Of a stretch of 36,281 nt of DNA, positions 8,025 through 17,649 are shown one piece after another. The notes beneath the pieces were generated by a model that worked only from the letters and a program-made list of their open reading frames with translations, ran no database searches and was not told the DNA's origin. Source of the DNA: an uncultured Bacteroidales bacterium (lineage in GTDB: Bacteria > Bacteroidota > Bacteroidia > Bacteroidales > WCHB1-69); the NCBI GenBank assembly GCA_905235135.1, contig CAJOKR010000037.1, positions 1 to 36,281 of the forward strand, written 5' to 3'. Positions within the stretch are counted from its first letter, which is position 1. Each line of letters opens with the position of its first letter. A program made the translations under genes and the position numbers.

Positions 8025-8157
8025 CAATTTTTTTGGGTTACACGACTCTTCCCTCAAGTCCCGTGTCTGACTTGCATATCTTTCGCCCGTGCTTCGCCCG
8101 AAAGCCTGTTTGAGTGAAAGAGGGGCGACAGAAGGGCGACGCAATAGCGAAACAAAT

Positions 8158-8186
8158 GCAGGGCTGCCACATTGCGGCAACCCTGC
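8158..8186 (-). terminator. Strong hairpin downstream of the giant surface protein gene
   Basis: GCAGGG + TGCC pair with GGCA + CCCTGC (about 11 pairs including one wobble) around a 7-base loop. On the minus strand it is followed by ATTTGTTT, a weak U-rich tail. It lies about 80 bp past the stop of the giant gene, so it may act as its terminator. Confidence 0.4.
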
Positions 8187-8205
8187 AGCGGGATTTGTCA
8201 GAAAT

Positions 8206-8273
8206 ACGTGCAGATACGCGCGATACGCGGAGATAATCATACGTGCAGATCCGTGTGATCCGCGGAGATTATC
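8206..8273. repeat. Two tandem copies of a 33-bp unit overlapping a stop codon
   Basis: Units at 8206-8238 and 8241-8273 share ACGTGCAGAT ... CGCGGAGAT(A/T)ATC, with differences mainly in the middle. The second copy covers the TAA stop (8271-8269) of the giant surface protein. Confidence 0.75.
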
Positions 8274-11200
8274 CTTTCACTACTTTCCTTACGGCGACGG
8301 TCTTGTCACCCGCCACGGCCTTCACGAAATAGATACCTTTGGCATACCGCGACAAATCGATCTGCGCGGTCTGTCGAGACGCATAATTTTGCGTCTCCAC
8401 CACACCCAACAACCGCCCGTATGCGTCGCACAGGTGCAATTCCACCTCGCTCCATTCTTCATTCTGCATGATACATTCTACATTGACGATGTTGGAGGTG
8501 GGGTTGGGATAGACGGTCAGACCGGAGGCCGGGTCGTGTTCTTGGACACCGTCCGGACTGAGGTAGAAGGTGATTTCCTCCGCGTCGTCGCTGTGATAGC
8601 CGTCGTCGCAATGCGCCTCCACTTGCACCCTGTAGGTGGTATGGGGCTCCAAGTTTTCGAGCGTGTAAGGATGCGACGAGGTGTAGGTGGTCTGCCAGTT
8701 CGTGGCATTGGTATAGCGGATAACCCAAAAATCGGGATCCGGCCCCAACTGCACCCAGTCCACCGTGGCACTATTGGCGGTGATGTCGGAGACCGTGATG
8801 AAAGCCGGAGGTTCGCAAGACTGCCCGTAGTCGCCTTCCACACAGGATGTTTGCAGCGCGAAACCGCTTATGTAGTACGCTTGGTTAACAGGATGGATGG
8901 AACGCAAGTACAACGTGAGCGGGCCGACGGAAGAGGTGACCATAATGGGATTTTCGTGGACGCGGCTGTCGTACAACGGAACGCCCATGGTGTCTTTTCC
9001 GTCGTAAATAAGCAGGTAGTCGTTCGGGAAATACTGGTTGTTGTCATTCGGATACCAAAAGCCGAAGACCCGTACACCCATGCCCGGTTCCAACGGATTC
9101 AGCGTCACGGCCGCATCGCCGTCCTCTGTAAAGCTGCGGTTCGGGCCGCCGTCATCATAAATAACGCCATCGCAGACGGTAATAGAGCGCCGACCGAAAT
9201 TGGGAATGTAATAGGCTTGGGGCATGGCGTAAACGGGACCCGCCCACGCGCTGGCATCGTCGCCGCCGCAGTTGGCGCGCACGTAGAACTCGTAGTCCAC
9301 ACCTGAGCTGAGAGGTAACGAGAACGGTTCGTTGGGGGTGGAAACGATGGTTCCCGTCCCTAACCTGTATCCGGCAGGACCGTACTGGACATCCCAGGCA
9401 CTGGCCGATCCGCCTTCTTCCCACTCCAGGGTGATGTCGTTACTCCAATATTGGTCGTCTTTCACGTGCAAATGCTTCGGGACAACACAACTCACGCAGC
9501 TCACCGCCAAGTCGAACGCCCGATAGAGTTCTCCCTCCTCGAACGAACGGGTCACGTGCAACGTGATCGGGCCTGTGGAGGACTGCACCGAAAGCACTTT
9601 CCCGGCTTCGGCGGTGGCGAGCAACCTGCCTTCGGTGCCAATTCCGTCATAAACCCGGAAAATCTCATTCAGATTGCTCCAGCCCTCCAACTTCACGAAA
9701 TGTCCGGGTTCGTCCGGCATCAGCACTATGACGTTGTCGATGTCCGCTGCGTGATGGCGACCAGCGACACCGCCTTCGTCATAGAGGTGCCCGCCGCAAA
9801 GGACAAGGGTGTCCGTGCCGCTATGGTTCACCACGTAGGCATTGGGCACGAAGGTGATGGAATCCGCCCAAGGGCTGGCGTTGTCGGTGTCGCACAGCGA
9901 GCGCACATAGACATCGTATGTGGTGCCGGGGATAAGGTTCTGCAGCGTATAAGGGTTCGTGGTCACCACCAAGGAAGTCCCGCCACCATGAAGGAAGCCT
10001 TCCTCCCCGTATTCAATCTCCCATCTCTCAGCGGTGCCGTTTTCCACCCAGGAAAGGACAACCGCCGTGTCCTGAAAACTTTCAATATTGAGCGCCGTGG
10101 GGATAAAACACGAAGGGGCGGGAATGCAACTGACGGTGAAATCGAAGGGCGGATCATTAACGTAATGGTAATAATTAAACATCTGAATAGTAAGAGGGCC
10201 TGTGGAGGACTGCACTGAGACCAGTCCTGAGGTGACGGGATAATTATAGAAAAGAAGTGTGCCATCCGTTCCAATGCCATCGTAAATTTTAAGATAGTCA
10301 GGATCTGGAAGAAAAGAAACGGCCCCTAAGGATGAGTTGAGATATCCATCCAATCTAACCAATGAGTTTGGCGTAGTCGGAAAAATGGTGACCTCATAAT
10401 GCATATTAGACGGATTATTAAAGTTATAGGGGCCCCAAATATGTCCATCACACATATTTAGATGTACATTTCCAGACCCATGAACAATACTGCCAAACTG
10501 ATAATTGTCCGGATAAAGAATAGGAGGAACAATATATACAAGTTCATTGGTCCATTCACTATTGTCATTCTCTCCGCAAACGGACTGTACTCGAAAATGA
10601 AATAAATGTCCTGGGAGACATGTTGGGTGAGTGAAAGTAGGGGAATAGACAGTTAAGAGGGTGTCTTTCAGGAAATCTCCGTTCCCGGCATACTCCCGGT
10701 ACTCTATATTCCATGCCGTTGCATAGTCGCGTTCTGTCCACGAAAGGGTGACGATACTGTCATGCGCATCTATGATGGAAAAATCGATTGGTCTTCTACA
10801 TGTGATACACCGTATATCGAAGTTTATCCCGACATTATCTTCCAGATAAACAGTCAATATGCCCGAAGTGGATTCTATAAACAACCAACTATTGAAGTCA
10901 CTGCTATATCCATCATTTATGTATTGTTTTTCATAAATGATATTTGCGGTGGTATCGAGACCATCATAGATTCGGATATTCGATGAATTATGCAACGTGT
11001 AAAATCCCCATAATTGTACGTTACTACCCGTTTCTCCTGATTCGATAACCAAGGTGGTTTCCCCTTGATTGTCAAATGAGACATGTTCGAAACAAGTTTG
11101 AAGTGTTTGTGTCCTGCCTGGATGCACATTGAATTGTCCAACGGTGACCGAGGCGGGCCCTGCCCAGATGCTCAACTCACTGTCGGCGCACATCGTTCTA

Positions 11201-14200
11201 ATGTAAAAATCGTAAGGAAGGTTATCCAGCCCTTGCAGGAGAAGACTGTCACCCGTAACAGGAACTCTGCTTCCTTCTCCGATAATGAAACCATGGTAAC
11301 CATACTCCACTTGGTACGTGGCGGACGTGTCAGAACCTGTCCAAGACAGGAGGATATCTCCGTTCTGATAGGTGGTGGCGATGAAGTCTTCAGGGGTGGC
11401 GCACGAGGAACACACGACACTCATATCCAAGTCATAACAAAGATGCTGGTCTTCTACGGGTGAGATTCGTATGGTTAGCGGACCCGAGATAGATTGAATT
11501 GTCGGAAACGTTCCGTCAGCCCGCGGATGCTCCAACAACAAAACGCCATTGGTGTCCGCGCCGTCATAGATTCTTATTTCATCGTTTCCGTATGTGTAGA
11601 ATGAACCTTGAACCTGTACATAATGTCCTGGCATATCAGGATATAGTGTTAGCGTTGTGGCTTCCGAATGTTCACAGAAGAGTTCCTCCGGACCAGCAGG
11701 ATCGTAAAGATGCCCGCCACAAATGGAAAGGGAATCGTGTCCTTGGGTGGGGAAAAGATACGCGCCCGGAATCTGAATCGTCAAAGGCCCGACCCACAAT
11801 TCGTCCTGCACATCGCATTGAGGGTGTACATAGAAGTCCACGGCAAGACCGCCATACGGGATGTCATTCCATCGGTAAGTGTGCGAATGGGCGTGTGTAT
11901 GGATTTTCGAACCATTACCATGTATAATATCATGCAGCACATATTCGATTTCCCACTCCACATCGAAATCACCGGCTAACCACGACAGTGTGAACGTGCT
12001 GTCTGTGATGTCGGAAAAGGCCGCATTCATGGCCACAGGACAGGAATCCACGCACTCCACCTCGAAATCAAAGCCTAAGTAGGACACCTCATTCCACTGA
12101 TAGACGCTCATGTCCAACGTGAGCGGACCGGTCAACGACCGAAGGACGGGAATGTTTTCATCGTAAGGGGTGAATATATTATTGTCATCGCCTTCGAATT
12201 CACACATTTTCAGCCCATTGGTGTCAACCCCGTCAAAAACACGGATCAAATCGGGCTGATTGAAAAATCGGGTGCCGCTTAGCTGGACAAATCCCCCCTG
12301 CGTTTCCGGGAAAAGAGTGACGATGGCATGTTGATGCACAAAATTGTTGTCGGGAACATCCTCGTCATATAAATGGCCGCCACAAAGGATAACCGCATAT
12401 TTTCCAGCCGGGGGAATGTGGTAGGCGTTGTCTCCCTTAAGCAGATAGAATGGCTCGGAATAATCGCTGACATCACCACTGTCGCACTGAGAACGAACAT
12501 AAAATGCGTAAGATTGATGCTGCGCCAGATCCTGGACGGAGAAGTGGTTCGTGCTGACCACGGCGGAAGTGCCAGTGCCCAAGTCGAAGCCCACCGGGCC
12601 GTATTCCACTTCCCAAGACTCCGCCGGGGTCAAATCCGCCCAAGTCAAGGAGATGGAGGTGTCCGAAGCGGCGGTTGCTGTGAGGTTCACAGGCGGTTTG
12701 CACGTGATGCACTGCACCTCGAAGTCGAAGCCGTTTGTGTTACCCCAACCGCCGTCATCACCGGAAATCATCTCTATGGTGAGCGGACCGTTCGTGGAAA
12801 CCAGTCTCGGCAGAGTGTCCGTGACATAACCGGTAGGATCGAGAACCCCGTCATTCTGCTCATACAAAAGTTGTCCGTTGGTGTTGTCACCGTCATACAC
12901 TCGTATGGAATTCCAGAGATGGATGTTGGTCGTTCCCGTCAACTGGATATACTGTCCAGACGTTTCCGGCCATAGCGTCACCTCAACATGGCAGTCGTTG
13001 CTATACAGGCCGTCCGGACCGCCGTCATCATAGAGGTGTCCGCCGCACATCGTGACATCATACTGGCCCTCTTTGGGGAAGACAAAACCGTCGGGCAGAA
13101 AACGATGCGTGAGCGGCCCGACGAAAAGGCTTTGGTTGGTCGCATTGCAATGGGAACGGACATAGAAGTCATACGTGCCTGCCGAATCAAAAGGCTGAAC
13201 GGTATAGGGATTCTGTGTCGTGTGAACCATCGTTCCGGCACCGGCTCCCGGCGTGAATCCCGCAGGGCCATACTCGATGTCCCACGACTGTGCATCTCCG
13301 GTTTCAGTCCACGAAAGCGTGACGGAATTGACCGTGAACTGGTCCATTGACAAATCTATCGGACGTGCGCAATCCGTGCAGGACACGGTCATCGAGAAAT
13401 GATTGTCGGGAAGGGAATCATAAAACCATGGCAAAAACTGCGGGTCGTAGGCCACAATTGTCAACGGACCCGATATGGATTGTACCAAGATGTTCTGGCT
13501 ATAGGGGGTTATCCAACCCGAAAGGAACTTCGGGCTTTGGTATAGCACCGTTCCTTCCGTTCCCACCCCGTCATAAACGACAAACCAATGATCCCAATAG
13601 GCGTATTCCTGATGGATTGTTCCTTGCAGCTGGACAAGCTCTCCCTCGTGTACGGGCATCAGGGTCACCGAACGGTCCGGGGCATCCCACCCGAGTTGGT
13701 AGTTCACTTGTCCTCCGCACATCCCCACGATGTCGGAGGTTTGCGTCATGTTATAAAGGTTAGGGTTAGGGGTGTAAACAACAGGCTCCGGCCACCAAAC
13801 ACTGCCTTCACTGCCGCAAAGTGCACGGACATAGAATGAATACGTGTTGCCGGCCGGCAGGTTGGGTATTGTAATATAAGGCTCTGTCACGGTGTCGGAT
13901 GTGCCTAAAGAGGGATGGACGCCATTCGGGCAGAAGGTTACTTCCCAGGAATCCACGCCGCTGTGGGAAGCCCAAGCCAGCGTGATACTGTCGCCCGCGA
14001 CACTTTCGATATGAACGCTGTCCGGAGTGGGGCAGGCGTTACAGCTCACCGAAAGGGCAACGCTGTTGTTCGGGATGCAGAGGGCGCGAATCGTCAGCGG
14101 ACCGCTTTCCGACACAATGCCGTCCGGAGACGGACTCAGACGAACACCTGTCGTGTCCCGTCCGTCAAAAAATTCCAAGCAGTCGGTTTGGGTATTTTCT

Positions 14201-14787
14201 ATGGTGACAAAGCTGTTGGCGGACTTTGGGAACAACGTGAGGAGGTTGTCGCCCAAGTCGCCTTCGAATTGGATGGTGCCGTCGCAAATCCGCGCCGCAG
14301 AGACCCGGTCTAACGACACAGTGAATGTGCTGGACGTGTTGGGAGCGGAAAAGTAGGTGACAGGATCCGACCAACTGCTTGTTTCGCCTTGCCCGCAACT
14401 GGAACGCACGTAAAAGTCTTTGAGTGAGCCGATGCCAACACCCGTGATGGTGCAGGTCGTGTCGGTGACATGCAGGATGGTTCCTGTGCCGTGTTCGAAA
14501 CCGGCGGGACCGTACTCAACGTCCCATGCAACCCCTGCTCCTTGCTCCGACCACGACAAGGTGACAGAAAACGGCCCTACCGAGTCCACCCTGATAGGAG
14601 TCGGTCTCAGACATTCCGAGCAATGGACGTGCAAGTCAATACCGCCGTCGAATCGCAAATGGTCGGTCAACCGCAACGTCAGAGGACCCGACAAGGACTC
14701 CACAACATCCATAGTCCCGATGAGCGAATCATGGGTGGTCTGGAACAAGAGCGGTCCATCTGTGCCAATTCCGTCAAACACGCTCAA
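8269..14787 (-). CDS. Giant CUB-like/Fn3-like repeat surface protein with T9SS type A sorting domain (main part)
   Basis: 2172 codons that continue the reading frame broken at about 14.8 kb. The protein is an array of about 210-residue units. Each pairs a CUB-like beta domain (LCGGHLYDEGG, VTLFPETSG, IRVYDGxDTNG, GPLTI, FDFEVxC) with an Fn3-like domain (VTLSW, WEVEYGPAGF, GTGT, YDFYVRSxC). I count ten Fn3-like copies here and one more in the upstream part. The C-terminal 80 residues (LTVYPNPTSNIVNVEC to VRKVVKG) are a T9SS type A sorting signal, so it is probably a surface adhesin or glycan-binding protein. The first possible start is a TTG inside a CUB-like repeat, so this is not an independent gene. 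A 28-bp palindrome is read in frame inside the sorting domain (VVETQNYASRQT). The segment at about 10.4-11.4 kb is much more AT-rich than its neighbours. Confidence 0.9.
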   Translation of the reverse strand: MSVFDGIGTDGPLLFQTTHDSLIGTMDVVESLSGPLTLRLTDHLRFDGGIDLHVHCSECLRPTPIRVDSVGPFSVTLSWSEQGAGVAWDVEYGPAGFEHGTGTILHVTDTTCTITGVGIGSLKDFYVRSSCGQGETSSWSDPVTYFSAPNTSSTFTVSLDRVSAARICDGTIQFEGDLGDNLLTLFPKSANSFVTIENTQTDCLEFFDGRDTTGVRLSPSPDGIVSESGPLTIRALCIPNNSVALSVSCNACPTPDSVHIESVAGDSITLAWASHSGVDSWEVTFCPNGVHPSLGTSDTVTEPYITIPNLPAGNTYSFYVRALCGSEGSVWWPEPVVYTPNPNLYNMTQTSDIVGMCGGQVNYQLGWDAPDRSVTLMPVHEGELVQLQGTIHQEYAYWDHWFVVYDGVGTEGTVLYQSPKFLSGWITPYSQNILVQSISGPLTIVAYDPQFLPWFYDSLPDNHFSMTVSCTDCARPIDLSMDQFTVNSVTLSWTETGDAQSWDIEYGPAGFTPGAGAGTMVHTTQNPYTVQPFDSAGTYDFYVRSHCNATNQSLFVGPLTHRFLPDGFVFPKEGQYDVTMCGGHLYDDGGPDGLYSNDCHVEVTLWPETSGQYIQLTGTTNIHLWNSIRVYDGDNTNGQLLYEQNDGVLDPTGYVTDTLPRLVSTNGPLTIEMISGDDGGWGNTNGFDFEVQCITCKPPVNLTATAASDTSISLTWADLTPAESWEVEYGPVGFDLGTGTSAVVSTNHFSVQDLAQHQSYAFYVRSQCDSGDVSDYSEPFYLLKGDNAYHIPPAGKYAVILCGGHLYDEDVPDNNFVHQHAIVTLFPETQGGFVQLSGTRFFNQPDLIRVFDGVDTNGLKMCEFEGDDNNIFTPYDENIPVLRSLTGPLTLDMSVYQWNEVSYLGFDFEVECVDSCPVAMNAAFSDITDSTFTLSWLAGDFDVEWEIEYVLHDIIHGNGSKIHTHAHSHTYRWNDIPYGGLAVDFYVHPQCDVQDELWVGPLTIQIPGAYLFPTQGHDSLSICGGHLYDPAGPEELFCEHSEATTLTLYPDMPGHYVQVQGSFYTYGNDEIRIYDGADTNGVLLLEHPRADGTFPTIQSISGPLTIRISPVEDQHLCYDLDMSVVCSSCATPEDFIATTYQNGDILLSWTGSDTSATYQVEYGYHGFIIGEGSRVPVTGDSLLLQGLDNLPYDFYIRTMCADSELSIWAGPASVTVGQFNVHPGRTQTLQTCFEHVSFDNQGETTLVIESGETGSNVQLWGFYTLHNSSNIRIYDGLDTTANIIYEKQYINDGYSSDFNSWLFIESTSGILTVYLEDNVGINFDIRCITCRRPIDFSIIDAHDSIVTLSWTERDYATAWNIEYREYAGNGDFLKDTLLTVYSPTFTHPTCLPGHLFHFRVQSVCGENDNSEWTNELVYIVPPILYPDNYQFGSIVHGSGNVHLNMCDGHIWGPYNFNNPSNMHYEVTIFPTTPNSLVRLDGYLNSSLGAVSFLPDPDYLKIYDGIGTDGTLLFYNYPVTSGLVSVQSSTGPLTIQMFNYYHYVNDPPFDFTVSCIPAPSCFIPTALNIESFQDTAVVLSWVENGTAERWEIEYGEEGFLHGGGTSLVVTTNPYTLQNLIPGTTYDVYVRSLCDTDNASPWADSITFVPNAYVVNHSGTDTLVLCGGHLYDEGGVAGRHHAADIDNVIVLMPDEPGHFVKLEGWSNLNEIFRVYDGIGTEGRLLATAEAGKVLSVQSSTGPITLHVTRSFEEGELYRAFDLAVSCVSCVVPKHLHVKDDQYWSNDITLEWEEGGSASAWDVQYGPAGYRLGTGTIVSTPNEPFSLPLSSGVDYEFYVRANCGGDDASAWAGPVYAMPQAYYIPNFGRRSITVCDGVIYDDGGPNRSFTEDGDAAVTLNPLEPGMGVRVFGFWYPNDNNQYFPNDYLLIYDGKDTMGVPLYDSRVHENPIMVTSSVGPLTLYLRSIHPVNQAYYISGFALQTSCVEGDYGQSCEPPAFITVSDITANSATVDWVQLGPDPDFWVIRYTNATNWQTTYTSSHPYTLENLEPHTTYRVQVEAHCDDGYHSDDAEEITFYLSPDGVQEHDPASGLTVYPNPTSNIVNVECIMQNEEWSEVELHLCDAYGRLLGVVETQNYASRQTAQIDLSRYAKGIYFVKAVAGDKTVAVRKVVKG
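8373..8400. repeat. 28-bp palindromic element, in frame inside the sorting domain
   Basis: Arms GTCGAGACGC / GCGTCTCCAC (each one base from consensus) around ATAATTTT. Translated on the minus strand it gives VETQNYASRQ within the T9SS domain. Confidence 0.8.
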
Positions 14788-16055
14788 CGTGGCATATATT
14801 CCGTGGCCAAATTGTATGTTCCCAACAATTGCACTAACTGGCCGGAATGTTCGGGCAATAGGACTAATGTCGAGTTGAAATTGCCCCAGTCACTCACCTC
14901 CACATTCAGAATATGGGCGCCGCAGGAAGAGATTGTATCGGAGCCTTGCAGGGCCAACCGATAGACGAAACCTCCTGGAGTAATCGATTGCAACCAATCC
15001 GACCAAACACTGTACTGGTTTTCGCCGCACTTGGTCCGGACATAAAAATCGAGTGTTTCGCCTTGCGGGAACGAGGTGAGCGTGAACGGATTCGTGTTCA
15101 CCGCAACCGTGGTGCCTGCACCATGCGTGAAACCGACCGGTCCGTATTCCATCTCCCATTCCGTGGCAGAACTGTCCGAAAGCCATGAAAACGTCATCGA
15201 ATTGGAAGTGGTATCCGTCAAAGCGAGCATGGCGGGACTTTGGCAGACGGGAGGATCTGTCAAAGAGACTTCCATGTCAAAGCCGTCCCCCGGGTTGTAA
15301 AAATGCTTGTAATAGACTGTCAAAGCACCTGTCTGTGAAATCACGGCCGGAATATCGCCGTTTTCCATCTCATCACGTTCAAACAACAACGTTCCCGTGG
15401 TGTCAAAACCGTCATACACGCGCAAATGCACATAGTGATTGACCGGATTCCAAAAGGGATCCATTTCAAAGGTGTATGTACCCTGTAGTTGCACTCTTTT
15501 CGCGGCTGTCTCAGGATACAATACGATCATGGCTTCAGGATCCATATTCCATGCTCCGGACCCATATCCATCATCTATGAGATGGAATGCCTGATAATTA
15601 CATATTTTGATGCTGTCTGTGTTCAAATAAGAAATATTAAGCGCAGGCAATTGACAGATGTCGCCGTTCATGGTTAAGAAAGATTCCTCGGTGGGAAGGG
15701 CCTGGGCACTCAAACATTGGCAGATTTTTTGCCCTTGTGTATGATGAATGTCAAACGAACATTCGTCATTATACTGGGAGTCCTCGCCGGGATGCCAGTA
15801 GAAGTCATACGCCACATCCGGCAGCAGCCAAAGCGTGTCCACCTCCAAAAAGTCCTGATGGCTGCCAGTGCGGTGCACGCAAAGGGTGTCTATGGGGATA
15901 TTGCCCTGCATCACGTAAATAAAGGAACCACGCGAGCCGCCCCAGCCGTCGCCATACGAGTCGTGCATGGTGATGATGTATGGAATGGCACTTTGCGAAA
16001 AGGCCGTACAGCAAACGGCGAAAATCAATCCTAAAAGTGTAGATAACCTTTTCAT
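14784..16055 (-). CDS. N-terminal part of the giant CUB-like/Fn3-like surface protein (ends at a frameshift)
   Basis: 423 codons with a signal peptide (MKRLSTLLGLIFAVCCTAFS). A domain with the DSYGDGWGG motif (residues about 30-115) comes next, then one full CUB-like domain, one Fn3-like domain (WEMEYGPVGFTHGAGT), and the first half of a second CUB-like domain. It stops at GTYNLATEYMPR, in the middle of that domain. The other half (SVFDGIGTDGPLLFQ) follows at once in the -1 frame and overlaps by 4 bases. The simplest reading is one ancestral gene of about 2590 codons. Reading GGGG instead of GGG at 14821-14823 would restore VQLLGNIQFGHGIYATLSV. The gap to the upstream T9SS gene is 5 bp. Confidence 0.88.
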   Translation of the reverse strand: MKRLSTLLGLIFAVCCTAFSQSAIPYIITMHDSYGDGWGGSRGSFIYVMQGNIPIDTLCVHRTGSHQDFLEVDTLWLLPDVAYDFYWHPGEDSQYNDECSFDIHHTQGQKICQCLSAQALPTEESFLTMNGDICQLPALNISYLNTDSIKICNYQAFHLIDDGYGSGAWNMDPEAMIVLYPETAAKRVQLQGTYTFEMDPFWNPVNHYVHLRVYDGFDTTGTLLFERDEMENGDIPAVISQTGALTVYYKHFYNPGDGFDMEVSLTDPPVCQSPAMLALTDTTSNSMTFSWLSDSSATEWEMEYGPVGFTHGAGTTVAVNTNPFTLTSFPQGETLDFYVRTKCGENQYSVWSDWLQSITPGGFVYRLALQGSDTISSCGAHILNVEVSDWGNFNSTLVLLPEHSGQLVQLLGTYNLATEYMPR

Positions 16056-16060
16056 GGCGT

Positions 16061-17464
16061 TTATTTTTTGATGAGTTTAACGGTGGTGGAAGCTCCTGCG
16101 GCATCCTGAACATGCAACATATACAGACCCGCACGTAAATCGGCCACGTTGAGATCGGTCGAACTATCGAAAACGGAGAACTGCCGAATCTGTTTGCCCA
16201 TCATATCCGTAATGGTGAGGGTCAATTCTTGGTCGGCTGTCTGCGAGACATGCAGCACATCCGCCACCGGGTTCGGATAGACATTCACGTGGATATTCCG
16301 CTCCGGGATGTCGGCCGGGGAAACCACCCGGAACAACACGTTTTGTGTCTCATTGTCACAATGCAGGTTGCTCTCCGCTATATAGGTCATCAAGTGTTCC
16401 GAGGCGGTCAGATTTCCCGTGTTGAGAGTCATCCAACCGGAAGAGTAGCTGGAGACTAACACCTCATCCAGATAGACTCGTCCCCCGAAAGGATGGAAAT
16501 AGATTGTATAGGTGGTGTCCTTTTTCAGCACCGTGTCCATTTCGATCCATACGGGAGGGGCCACTTCCACCCAGACCGAATCGCGGGGTTTCGGACAAGG
16601 GCTCATGTTGTCGAAAGAGACCGTCACCCATCCCGATTCCGTGACGGGCGGTGTGAAGAAGCCAGACACAAAGTTGCCCTCAAGGTCTGTATAGGTGTTG
16701 GCATTGCTGCTGTCGCAAACGCCCCCATAGCACCAAGTGTAAATGCCGGGGGTAAAGGATTGCGCCACCAAGGGGATTTCCGTTCCCTCGCATACCCGAT
16801 GCACCGTGTCCCCGACAATCTCCATGTCCATTGCATATTCCCAAAGATAGACAAAAATATAAGCAATCTCCTCACCAAAGAAGTTGCATCCTCTGGAGTC
16901 ATGTATATTGTAACAATACCATCGCCCACCTCCTTCCATTCCGTATAGAGCCAAAGTTGTGTCCACCAAAGAGACAGTTACACCGTTTAACGTGTCTTCA
17001 TCAAAATACCAGTTAAACGTATAAGGTGGGGTGCCTCCCAAATGGCTGAAGACGGCACTTCCGGTATCTCCAGGGCAAACCGTATCAACATGAATCACAT
17101 TACTGACCCATGGCGCCGGCTTTTCAATCACAATGGAATCGGCAAATGTGCTGCCATCCATTCCGTAGGCGGTGACGTAATAGGTTGCCGCAGCCAAACC
17201 CGTCAAACGGAAGTTGCTATTAAAGGTCTGGTCGTAAAACAGGTAGTGAGAGGAATGCACCGTAATCTGCTGATAGTACTGTGCCGAATCGGTAAGATGC
17301 ACCGAAAAGGCCCCGTCGTTTGGATAATTGTTTAGGTCGCCGTCAGGGCAGCGGACGTGCTGCACGGAGTCGAAGACAAAGGTGTGCCCTTGCGCGTGCA
17401 AATCCGCCGGAAGCAACGCTATCATCGTGATTATCAGGATACTCCAATGGTAAAACTTTCGCAT
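16061..17464 (-). CDS. T9SS type A sorted surface protein with SprB-like region
   Basis: 467 residues. The signal peptide is residues 1-25 (MRKFYHWSILIITMIALLPA, then DLHAQ). A central region (VCPGDTGSAVFSHLGGTPPY, then TFNWYFDEDTL) resembles SprB-type repeats of gliding/adhesion proteins and is followed by further beta-rich Ig-like stretches. The last 74 residues (VYPNPVADVLHVSQ to TVKLIKK) are a type A sorting domain. The giant repeat protein begins 5 bp after its stop, so the two are probably one transcript and may form a surface assembly. Function is otherwise unknown. Confidence 0.85.
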   Translation of the reverse strand: MRKFYHWSILIITMIALLPADLHAQGHTFVFDSVQHVRCPDGDLNNYPNDGAFSVHLTDSAQYYQQITVHSSHYLFYDQTFNSNFRLTGLAAATYYVTAYGMDGSTFADSIVIEKPAPWVSNVIHVDTVCPGDTGSAVFSHLGGTPPYTFNWYFDEDTLNGVTVSLVDTTLALYGMEGGGRWYCYNIHDSRGCNFFGEEIAYIFVYLWEYAMDMEIVGDTVHRVCEGTEIPLVAQSFTPGIYTWCYGGVCDSSNANTYTDLEGNFVSGFFTPPVTESGWVTVSFDNMSPCPKPRDSVWVEVAPPVWIEMDTVLKKDTTYTIYFHPFGGRVYLDEVLVSSYSSGWMTLNTGNLTASEHLMTYIAESNLHCDNETQNVLFRVVSPADIPERNIHVNVYPNPVADVLHVSQTADQELTLTITDMMGKQIRQFSVFDSSTDLNVADLRAGLYMLHVQDAAGASTTVKLIKK

Positions 17465-17550
17465 AGTTTGTGGTTTAAGCTTTTGACTTCTTAACGAATA
17501 CTCGTCATATTATGTTTCAAAGTGAAGGGTGTATGTCTCGGTTAAAACCT

Positions 17551-17578
17551 GTAAGGGCGAATTATTATTCGCCCTTAC
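17551..17578. repeat. 28-bp palindrome of a second arm type
   Basis: Arms GTAAGGGCGAAT / ATTCGCCCTTAC around TATT. It has the same length and the same GTA...TAC ends as the GTAGAGACGC family, but a different arm sequence. It lies in the 185-bp gap upstream of the 467-residue gene, where I see nothing else. Confidence 0.8.
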
Positions 17579-17649
17579 AACGTTATCTGTTATTCATCAA
17601 CAGCCACATCCATCGCCTCCTCCAATTATTAGCTACTAACTGATAGCTA

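Noticed and set aside
8089..9306. A 405-codon open frame on the plus strand opposite the giant surface protein
   Set aside because: Its frame is the complement of well-supported repeat domains, with no recognisable domain and an atypical His/Arg/Gly-rich composition.
8269..14787. The giant repeat protein as an independent gene starting at TTG
   Set aside because: The TTG is inside a CUB-like repeat and there is no signal peptide; the missing half repeat and signal peptide are in the upstream frame.
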